Assembly (NCBI GenBank): GCA_023413605.1
Contig: JAEZPL010000740.1
Location: forward strand, 1 to 7,615
From: Pseudomonadota bacterium
GTDB taxonomy: Bacteria; Pseudomonadota; Alphaproteobacteria; Azospirillales; Azospirillaceae
DNA length: 7,615 bases
Direction: 5' to 3'
Each line of letters opens with the position of its first letter. Within the stretch, counting starts at the first letter, position 1. A model generated the notes under the pieces. That model saw only the letters and a program-made list of their open reading frames with translations, did not search any database and was not told the DNA's origin. Positions 1 to 5,517 of this stretch are shown here, in pieces. A program made the translations under genes and the position numbers.

Positions 1-3000
1 CATCCTACCCCGTCTACCTGAACATTCACGTCATCGACCGCGACGGGATCATCCGCTGCGCCACTGACCGGATGGCGCTGGGCCTGTCCGTCGCCGATCG
101 CGCCCATTTCCGCGAGGCGCTGGCAACCGGCGCCGTTTCCCTGGGGGAGCATGTCCGGCAACGCTCCAACGGCCGGCTCGCCCTGCCCATTGCCATGCCG
201 TTCCGCGATGGGGAAGGGAGCATAGCCGGCGTGGTTTCGGCGCTGACCGACATTTCCTGGATCGAAAGCTTTCTGTCGAAAAATCCGCTGCCGTCCGGCG
301 GGCGCATAACCCTCGTGGACCGGCGGAGCGTGATCATCGCCCAGGTGCCGGCTCTCCCGGAACGGATCGGCAATCCCCTGCCTTCGGACTTGACCGGATT
401 GATGGAGGCCGGAGAACCGGGGGTGATCGAGGCCAATGGGCTGGAAGGCCTGCCGCGCATCATCGCCTACCGCCCGACCCGGTTCGGGTTGGACGGCGTG
501 GGCGTGCTGGTCGCGCTGGACAAGACCGTGACGCTCGGGCCCATCCACGAGGCCATGCAGCGCGCGCTGGCCGGGATCGCGGCTGTGCTGGCAGTGACGC
601 TGCTCGCCGTCTGGTGGGGCGGCAACCGGCTGCTGCGCCGGCCGACCGCCGCGCTGGTGGAGGCTGCCCGGCGCTGGAGCGAGGGGAACCTGTCCGTCCG
701 CAGCGGGGTCGCAGGGGAACGGTCCGAACTGGGCACGTTGGGACGCGCCTTCGACCATATGGCCGAGCAGCTGGAACGGCAGCAGTCTGTGCGCGAGGAG
801 GCCAACGCCCTGGCTCACAAGATGGCCGCCGTTCTGGACAGCACCACCGACGGCGTGTTCGAACTGGATCGCGACTGGCGCATCGTCTACATGAACGACC
901 GCGCGCGGATGCTGATCGCCAACGGGCGGGACCTGATCGGCCGCTGCCTGTGGGACGCCTTTCCGCAGGCGGACGGAACCATTTTCAGCGAGCAATACCG
1001 GCGCGCCATGGCGGAGCACGAGCCGGTGGAGTTCGAAGGCCTCTACCCGCCGCTCGATTCCTGGTACGCCGTCCGGGCCTTTCCGTCGCGTGAAGGGCTG
1101 GCCATCTTCTTCCAGGACATTACCGCGCGCAAGCGCGGCGAGGAGGCCCTGGCCTTCGCCAACCGCGAAAAGAGCGCGCTGCTGGCGCAACTGAACGGTT
1201 TGCTGGAAAACGCCCCGGTCGGGCTGGCCTTCTTCGACCGCGAGCACCGTTACCTGCGCATCAATGAGAAGCTTGCCGACATCAACGGCATTCTCGCCGA
1301 CGCGCACATAGGCCGCACCATGTCCGAGTTGCTGCCGGACACGGCGGTCAGCGTCGCGCCGATGATCGACCATGTCTTCCAGACCGGGGAGGCGCTTCCC
1401 TACCAGGAGATCGTTGGCGAGACGCCGCGGCAGTTCGGCGTGCGCCGCCACTGGCTGACGGCCCTGTTCCCCGTTCACAATGGGCCGGACATCGCCGCCG
1501 TGGGCATCGTGGTCATGGAGGTCACCGACCTGCGCCGCGCCGAGGCCGCCCGTCACCGGAGCGAAGAGCGCTTCCGCTCCATCTTCGAGCTGGCTGCGGT
1601 GGGGATCGAGCGCATCGCGCTGGACGGGCGATTCCTGGACGTGAACGCGAAGCTCTGCTCCATCCTCGGCTACGAGCGGCGGGACCTGCTGGAGCGCACT
1701 TTCCGCGACGTCACCGATCCGGCGGATCTGCCGGCGGAGGACGCTCTGCTCGACCGCCTGCTGGGCGGCGACATCGCCAGCTACGTCATCGAGAAGCGCT
1801 ACCGCCGCAAGGACGGCGGGGTGGTCTGGGTGCGCACCACGTCGTCGCTCGCCCGCATCACGGGGACGGAGATGGCCTACCGCATCTCCATCGTCGAGGA
1901 CATCACCGAAGGCAAGGCGATGCAGGAGGAACTGCGCTTCGCCAAGGACGAGGCGGAACGCGCCAACCTTGCCAAGTCGAAGTTCCTGGCGGCGGCCAGC
2001 CACGACCTGCGGCAACCTTTGCAGTCCCTGTTCTTCTTCGCCGCGGCGCTGTCCGGCCATGTGCAGAGCACCGCGGGCGCCGGGGTGCTGCGCCATCTGG
2101 AACAAGGGCTGGACGCGCTGAAGGGACTGTTGGACAGCCTGCTGGACGTGTCGCGCCTGGACGCTGGCGTGGTGACTCCGGTCATCGAGGATTTCGCCAT
2201 CGATGACGTGCTGGAGCCAATCCGGGCGGCCTATGCGCCGCTGGCCGCGGAAAAGGGGCTGGACTGGCGGGTCGAAAGCTGCGCGGCGAAGGCGCGCACC
2301 GACCGCACCCTGCTGGGCCGGCTGCTCCGCAACCTCGTCGAGAACGCGCTGCGCTACACCGAAAGCGGGCTGGTGCGGGTGCAGTGCCGGGTCGACGGGC
2401 CGAGCCTCGCCATCGTCGTGCAGGACACGGGCATCGGGATTCCGGAAGAGCATCTGGAGCGGATTTTCGAAGAGTTCCATCAGGTCGGCAACCCGGAGCG
2501 CGACCGCACCCAAGGGCTGGGTCTCGGCCTCGCCATCGTGCGGCGCCTGTCGCGGCTGCTGAACCATCCGGTGGACGTGCGCTCGGTGGAAGGCCGCGGA
2601 TCGGCCTTCCGCGTGCTCGTCCCGTTGGGGGAAGGCGGTGTGGCGGAAGCGCCGGACGGCGGCGGCACGTCGGCGGTCAAGGGACGTGGCCAGTTGGCCG
2701 TTCTGGTGGATGACGACGCCATCGTGCTGATGGGTCTGCAGATGATCCTGTCGGAATGGGGCTACACCGTGCTGCCCGCCGGCAGCGCCGATCAGGCCAT
2801 GGACCGGCTGGCGGCGCAGACCAGGACCCCGGACATCGTGATCGCCGACTACCGCCTGCGCGAGGGCCGCGTCGGCACCGAGGTGATCCTGCGCGTGCGG
2901 GAGCGCTACGGCGCGGCCATCCCCGGCGTGATCCTGACAGGGGAGACCGGGCCGGACTGCCTGCATGACGCCGCCGCGCACGGCCTGACGGTGATCCACA

Positions 3001-3065
3001 AGCCGGTCACGCCCCGCGAACTTGGCACCGCGCTCGAACAGAAGATGCGGCCCGTGGCGGTCTGA
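1..3065 (+). CDS. Hybrid sensor histidine kinase/response regulator (Cache-HAMP-PAS x3-HisKA-HATPase-REC), 5' end missing
   Basis: Inner-membrane sensor that should autophosphorylate on His and pass phosphate to its own receiver. The frame is open from base 3 to the left edge and the first codons already belong to the sensor fold, so the Met at base 72 is internal and the true start lies outside. Numbering from that Met: Cache-type sensor to about 160 (motif DRAHFREAL near 10-18); hydrophobic helix 165-184; HAMP about 185-238; PAS1 254-352; PAS2 374-487; PAS3 with PAC-like end (VEDITEGK) 500-612; HisKA with SHDLRQPL and acceptor H644; HATPase with N-box N758, G1 box DTGIGIP (D785) and G2 box GLGLGL (815-820); REC with acidic D880-D882, phosphoacceptor D926, T956 and K977. 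All catalytic residues look intact. The LRQPL form of the H-box occurs in NahK/ErcS-like hybrid kinases. There is no HPt domain and no adjacent regulator gene, so the ligand and target are unknown. Confidence 0.95.
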   Translation, partial: SYPVYLNIHVIDRDGIIRCATDRMALGLSVADRAHFREALATGAVSLGEHVRQRSNGRLALPIAMPFRDGEGSIAGVVSALTDISWIESFLSKNPLPSGGRITLVDRRSVIIAQVPALPERIGNPLPSDLTGLMEAGEPGVIEANGLEGLPRIIAYRPTRFGLDGVGVLVALDKTVTLGPIHEAMQRALAGIAAVLAVTLLAVWWGGNRLLRRPTAALVEAARRWSEGNLSVRSGVAGERSELGTLGRAFDHMAEQLERQQSVREEANALAHKMAAVLDSTTDGVFELDRDWRIVYMNDRARMLIANGRDLIGRCLWDAFPQADGTIFSEQYRRAMAEHEPVEFEGLYPPLDSWYAVRAFPSREGLAIFFQDITARKRGEEALAFANREKSALLAQLNGLLENAPVGLAFFDREHRYLRINEKLADINGILADAHIGRTMSELLPDTAVSVAPMIDHVFQTGEALPYQEIVGETPRQFGVRRHWLTALFPVHNGPDIAAVGIVVMEVTDLRRAEAARHRSEERFRSIFELAAVGIERIALDGRFLDVNAKLCSILGYERRDLLERTFRDVTDPADLPAEDALLDRLLGGDIASYVIEKRYRRKDGGVVWVRTTSSLARITGTEMAYRISIVEDITEGKAMQEELRFAKDEAERANLAKSKFLAAASHDLRQPLQSLFFFAAALSGHVQSTAGAGVLRHLEQGLDALKGLLDSLLDVSRLDAGVVTPVIEDFAIDDVLEPIRAAYAPLAAEKGLDWRVESCAAKARTDRTLLGRLLRNLVENALRYTESGLVRVQCRVDGPSLAIVVQDTGIGIPEEHLERIFEEFHQVGNPERDRTQGLGLGLAIVRRLSRLLNHPVDVRSVEGRGSAFRVLVPLGEGGVAEAPDGGGTSAVKGRGQLAVLVDDDAIVLMGLQMILSEWGYTVLPAGSADQAMDRLAAQTRTPDIVIADYRLREGRVGTEVILRVRERYGAAIPGVILTGETGPDCLHDAAAHGLTVIHKPVTPRELGTALEQKMRPVAV

Positions 3066-3102
3066 TTTGGGCCGTATGATTCTGGTCGTCTGATTCGGGC
3101 TA
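3061..3102. repeat. Three tandem imperfect 14-bp repeats at convergent gene ends
   Basis: The units are TCTGATTTGGGCCG (3061-3074), TATGATTCTGGTCG (3075-3088) and TCTGATTCGGGCTA (3089-3102). Units 1 and 3 match at 11 of 14 positions, and units 1 and 2 at 10 of 14. Each unit carries a TGA. Because 14 is not a multiple of 3, the three TGAs fall in all three plus-strand reading frames. The first is the kinase stop, and the last three bases of the block are the stop of the opposing gene. No strong hairpin is visible, so this is not an obvious intrinsic terminator. Confidence 0.6.
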
Positions 3103-3399
3103 ATCGTCCCGCGCACCCTGCTGGAAATTCACCGTTATGACCGTGGAGCGGGCAAGGACGGCGGCGCGCCCGGACTCGGTCAGTCGGCAGACAAGCCAAT
3201 CGGGTTTCAGCGGGTTGTTGAACCAGCGCTCCGCCCAGCCGGCCTTCAGGCAGCTTTCGATGGTCTGGCGGTTTACGCGCTGGCCATCGTCGTCGAACAG
3301 CGGCAGCTTGCCGCCTGCCTGATCCATCCCCCGGCACAGCCAGGCGAGCTGCTGGTCGGTGGGCTTGCGTCGGGACCCCGTGTGGCGCGGCGCTGCCAT
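3100..3399 (-). CDS. Hypothetical protein, 99 residues, possibly a small winged-helix-like protein
   Basis: I do not recognise this family. The ATG at 3397-3399 is preceded by GAGG at a 5-base spacing (TTGAGGCAGCC-ATG), which supports the start. The product is soluble, with no signal peptide or membrane segment. It begins with a basic stretch (PRHTGSRRKP), followed by an amphipathic helix (TDQQLAWLCRGMD), a segment KLPLFDDDGQRVN, then RQTIESCLKAGWAERWFNNP and a strand-like WLVCRLTESGRAAV. The pattern of Q-T-I-x-x-C-L-x-x-G-W-A-E followed by LTESGRAAV resembles the recognition-helix and wing region of small MarR/PadR-like winged-helix proteins, where 'L T x x G' marks the end of the wing. That resemblance is only an inference. 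It is convergent with the kinase, with a 34-base gap, and divergent from cutA, with which it shares the 151-base control region. Confidence 0.72.
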   Translation of the reverse strand: MAAPRHTGSRRKPTDQQLAWLCRGMDQAGGKLPLFDDDGQRVNRQTIESCLKAGWAERWFNNPLKPDWLVCRLTESGRAAVLARSTVITVNFQQGARDD

Positions 3400-3470
3400 G
3401 GCTGCCTCAATTCTGTTCTTGGTGCGCTTGGTGTGGTTGGGCCTGTTGTGTTTGGAAAAGGCTGTGGCAA

Positions 3471-3495
3471 TGTCCGGATAATCTACGTCCGGACA
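3471..3495. promoter_or_regulatory. Perfect inverted repeat (8-9-8) in the divergent intergenic region, candidate operator
   Basis: TGTCCGGA at 3471-3478 and its exact reverse complement TCCGGACA at 3488-3495 are separated by 9 bases (TAATCTACG). The centre-to-centre distance of 17 bp places the half-sites on nearly the same helix face, as expected for a dimeric regulator. The dyad lies near the middle of the 151-base gap, 55 bases before the cutA start and 71 bases before the start of the opposing small gene. No T-tract follows, so a terminator is unlikely. I do not recognise the motif as the site of a known regulator. Confidence 0.5.
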
Positions 3496-3507
3496 GTTTG
3501 CGTCGAA
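3480..3507 (-). promoter_or_regulatory. Possible sigma70-type promoter for the 99-residue gene
   Basis: On the minus strand, TTCGAC (3502-3507) and TAGATT (3480-3485) are spaced by 16 bases. Each is an approximate match to the -35 and -10 consensus. The right arm of the dyad lies in the spacer, so a protein bound there could block this promoter. On the plus strand the best counterpart for cutA is TTGGAA (3452-3457) with GATAAT (3477-3482) at a long 19-base spacing, which overlaps the left arm. Both predictions are weak. Confidence 0.25.
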
Positions 3508-3538
3508 ATCGTGAAACGCGCATCACAGTGCGTTCTTC

Positions 3539-3544
3539 GGAGGG
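3539..3544 (+). promoter_or_regulatory. Ribosome binding site of cutA
   Basis: GGAGGG lies 6 bases before the ATG at 3551. It is the strongest Shine-Dalgarno match in the window and fixes the cutA start. Confidence 0.8.
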
Positions 3545-3550
3545 TGCGAC

Positions 3551-3865
3551 ATGGAGTTCGTCTTCGCCTACATCACCACCGCCTCGCGCGAGGAAGCGAT
3601 GCACATCGGCCGCACCCTGGTGGAGGAGCGGCTGGCCGCCTGTGCCAACGTTCTGGACGGCATGACCTCCATCTACCGCTGGCAGGGCGCCATTGAGGAG
3701 GCGGCCGAGACGATCCTGATCGCCAAGACGCGGGCGACGTTGTTCGACCAGCTGTCCGCGCGGGTGCGCGACCTGCACAGTTACGAGGTGCCCTGCGTCG
3801 TGGAACTGAAGATCAGGCGGGGCAATCCGGCTTACTTCGATTGGTTGCGCGACGAGACGGCATGA
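3551..3865 (+). CDS. cutA: CutA, divalent-cation tolerance protein
   Basis: Small soluble protein of the CutA1 family, whose members form very stable trimers with a ferredoxin-like, PII-like fold. The family was linked to copper and other divalent-metal tolerance in E. coli, but its biochemical role is still unclear. The 104-residue length is typical. Visible family features are the first strand FVFAYITTASREEA (residues 3-16), the helix and turn RTLVEERLAACANV with C31, the strand ending IYRWQGAIEE (41-50), ILIAKT (55-60), the signature HSYEVPC (76-82) and the C-terminal GNPAYFDWL (91-99). No signal peptide is seen, so it is probably cytoplasmic. Transcription probably starts in the divergent region containing the TGTCCGGA dyad. 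It is followed in the same direction by an MFS gene after 115 bases. Confidence 0.95.
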   Translation: MEFVFAYITTASREEAMHIGRTLVEERLAACANVLDGMTSIYRWQGAIEEAAETILIAKTRATLFDQLSARVRDLHSYEVPCVVELKIRRGNPAYFDWLRDETA

Positions 3866-3911
3866 CGATTTCTGCTCGCATGCCCGCCATGCCCCGTGCG
3901 CATTGGACCCG

Positions 3912-3954
3912 TTTTCCGGCGCGTGCCAGTTTGGTCCGGGATATTTTCCGGTGC
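3912..3954. repeat. Direct repeat TTTTCCGGYGC in the leader of the MFS gene
   Basis: TTTTCCGGCGC (3912-3922) and TTTTCCGGTGC (3944-3954) match at 10 of 11 positions and start 32 bases apart, about three helical turns. TCCGG also occurs at 3935-3939 and 3961-3965. The 115-base gap after cutA (3866-3980) holds nothing else that I can support: no clear promoter and no terminator hairpin. Confidence 0.35.
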
Positions 3955-3969
3955 AAATCATCCGGGGGC

Positions 3970-3976
3970 GGAGAGG
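3970..3976 (+). promoter_or_regulatory. Ribosome binding site that decides the MFS start
   Basis: GGAGAGG at 3970-3976 ends 4 bases before the ATG at 3981; counted from its GGAG core the spacing is 7. This favours that ATG over an in-frame TTG at 3903, which would add 26 polar, glycine-rich residues unlike an MFS N-terminus. Confidence 0.7.
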
Positions 3977-3980
3977 TTCA

Positions 3981-5201
3981 ATGACGGATATGTCGGCGCG
4001 TCTGTCGATCGGCTTTTCGTGGATCGGCCATGCGCTGATGCACATCGTGACGGCCCTGTTCCTGACGGTCGTGCTGGCGCTGGAGAAGGACTGGCACCTG
4101 CCGTACGACGAGCTGATCCGGCTGTGGACCGTGGGGGCGCTGCTGATCGGCCTCGGCGCGCCGCTGGCCGGTTGGCTGGGCGACCGGTGGAGCGAGTGCC
4201 GGATGATGGCCGTCTTCTTCCTGATCACCGGCGCCGGCACGGTCGCCTGCGGCCTGACCGAAGGACCGACCGGCATGCTGTGGGCACTGGCGGCGCTTGG
4301 CCTCGGCTCCTCCATCTACCACCCCGTCGGCATGTCCTGGATGGTCAAGAACGCCGTCAACCGGGGCAAGGCGCTGGGCTATTTGGGCATCTTCGGCACG
4401 GTGGGCATCGCGTCCGCCGCCGTGGTGGCCGGCGGCCTGACCCAGTGGTTCGGCTGGCGTGCGGCCTTCATCATCCCAGGCGCGATCTGCCTGGGGATGG
4501 GCGTGGCGCTGGCCCTGCTGATCGCGCTGGGCATCGTGGAGGACCGCAAGGCCGACGTGAAGCCGCAGCCGAAGGCCTCCCGCGGGGATGTGATTCGCGC
4601 CTTCTTCGTGCTGTCGGTCACGATGGTCTGCGCCGGGCTGATGTTCAACGGCATGCAGGTCGTGCTGCCGAAGCTGTTCGACGCGCGTTTGGGCCATTGG
4701 CTGGGCGACAGCACGCTGGGAGTCGGTGGCCTCGTGACGGCGGTGTACCTGTTCGCGGCCCTGCCGCAGCTGATCGGCGGGCATTTGGCCGACAAGTACC
4801 CGTTGAAGCGCATCTACACGCTGTGCCTGCTGGTCCAGACCCCCATGATGGCCGCGGTGGCGGTGCTGGCCGACCTGCCGCTGGTCGCCGCGGCGGCGCT
4901 GGTGGTCGTGGCCTCGCAGGTGCAGATTCCCGCGGAAAACCTCCTGCTCGCCCGCTACACGCCGGAAAAGCACCGTGGCCTCGCGTACGGCGCCAAGTTC
5001 ATCCTGTCCTTCGGGGCCGGGCCGCTCGCGGTACAGCTCGTGGCGTACGTCTACGAGCGTACGGGCGAGTTCGTGATGCTGTACGTCACCCTGTCGGTGC
5101 TGGCGGCGCTTGCCTTCCTGGCTGCGCTTCTGCTGCCGCCCGACCGCGACGGCGGCAAGGCGGCCGAGCCGGTTCCCGTGCCGGCCGCTGCGGCGGAATG
5201 A
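3981..5201 (+). CDS. MFS transporter, fosmidomycin-resistance (FSR)-like
   Basis: Inner-membrane secondary transporter of 406 residues, the usual size for a 12-helix major facilitator. Hydrophobic segments run in two six-helix halves with a basic, polar cytoplasmic loop around residues 187-205 (EDRKADVKPQPKASRGD). Motif A after helix 2 is G64-W-L-G-D68-R69, and its second-half counterpart after helix 8 is G266-G-H-L-A-D271-K. The segment GLGSSIYHPVG (107-117), followed by RGKALGYLGIFGTVG (128-142), resembles the G-x-G-S-S-x-x-H-P region of FSR-type drug exporters, so efflux of a small molecule is the best guess. The substrate cannot be read from sequence. The C-terminal tail is proline- and alanine-rich. 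The gene follows cutA in the same direction but at a distance that allows its own promoter, and it ends 10 bases before a strong hairpin. Confidence 0.88.
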   Translation: MTDMSARLSIGFSWIGHALMHIVTALFLTVVLALEKDWHLPYDELIRLWTVGALLIGLGAPLAGWLGDRWSECRMMAVFFLITGAGTVACGLTEGPTGMLWALAALGLGSSIYHPVGMSWMVKNAVNRGKALGYLGIFGTVGIASAAVVAGGLTQWFGWRAAFIIPGAICLGMGVALALLIALGIVEDRKADVKPQPKASRGDVIRAFFVLSVTMVCAGLMFNGMQVVLPKLFDARLGHWLGDSTLGVGGLVTAVYLFAALPQLIGGHLADKYPLKRIYTLCLLVQTPMMAAVAVLADLPLVAAAALVVVASQVQIPAENLLLARYTPEKHRGLAYGAKFILSFGAGPLAVQLVAYVYERTGEFVMLYVTLSVLAALAFLAALLLPPDRDGGKAAEPVPVPAAAAE

Positions 5202-5211
5202 CCCCTCAAAC

Positions 5212-5246
5212 CAAGGGCGTTTGATGGAGTCCATCAAACGCCCTTG
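5212..5246. terminator. Perfect 16-bp hairpin between convergent genes, probable bidirectional terminator
   Basis: CAAGGGCGTTTGATGG (5212-5227) and CCATCAAACGCCCTTG (5231-5246) are exact reverse complements around the 3-base loop AGT. The hairpin begins 10 bases after the MFS stop. The T-run expected of an intrinsic terminator is poor on the plus strand (ATTCAAACC follows) and only TTTGAG on the minus strand. The hairpin itself is flanked by direct repeats TCAAACC (5206-5212 and 5249-5255). Confidence 0.65.
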
Positions 5247-5517
5247 ATTCAAACCCGCCAGCGGATGGCGCAGCCATGCGCGACAGGGTGATCCGGTGGA
5301 GGAAGCCGCGTAGGGCAGGGCGGCCAGCGCGTTGCCCACCTCCGACCGGCCGTTTCAGGCAGCAGCCACGTTTCACCGACCCCGGCGGCGCGGCCGCTGC
5401 GATCTCCCACCCTGACCCTCCTGGCCCTCCCCCGCTCACGGCGGACCGATGGTCAGCCTGTCGCGACACTCCGGTTTGCACGAGATCTGGGCGGGGGAGG
5501 GGCAAGGCTTTGCCGGA
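5247..5517. other. Intergenic region downstream of metY, no credible gene
   Basis: This lies between the MFS terminator hairpin and the metY stop, forming most of a 316-base gap. Open frames crossing it are low-complexity Pro/Arg/Ala-rich translations without recognisable domains, and I do not call them genes. It holds a short hairpin ATGGC-GCA-GCCAT (5265-5277), a NotI-like palindrome GCGGCCGC near 5390, and the structured block at 5425-5501 described separately. No tRNA-like cloverleaf was found. Confidence 0.6.
5425..5501. repeat. Long-range inverted repeat enclosing smaller palindromes, 3' of metY
   Basis: CCCTCCCCCGC (5425-5435) and GCGGGGGAGGG (5491-5501) are exact reverse complements. 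Pairing extends inward by a G-U and two further pairs. The enclosed bases contain GACC-GAT-GGTC (5444-5454) and the 10-bp palindrome TGTCGCGACA (5459-5468). The block begins 16 bases past the metY stop when read on the minus strand, so it would form a stem with internal hairpins in the metY 3' untranslated RNA. It could act as a terminator, an RNA-stability element or a dispersed extragenic repeat, and sequence alone does not decide. Confidence 0.45.

Noticed and set aside
3903..3980. A 26-codon N-terminal extension of the MFS protein from a TTG
   Set aside because: No ribosome binding site precedes the TTG and the added residues are not membrane-like. The ATG at 3981 has GGAGAGG just before it.
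3407..4315. A 302-codon minus-strand open frame across cutA and the MFS start
   Set aside because: It overlaps cutA and the transporter, crosses the divergent control region, has a low-complexity Ser/Pro/Arg start and shows no recognisable domain.
3978..5339. A 453-codon open frame on the minus strand covering the MFS gene
   Set aside because: The translation is dominated by His, Gln, Arg and Gly runs typical of an antisense shadow. The plus-strand frame has 12 clear membrane segments and motif A.
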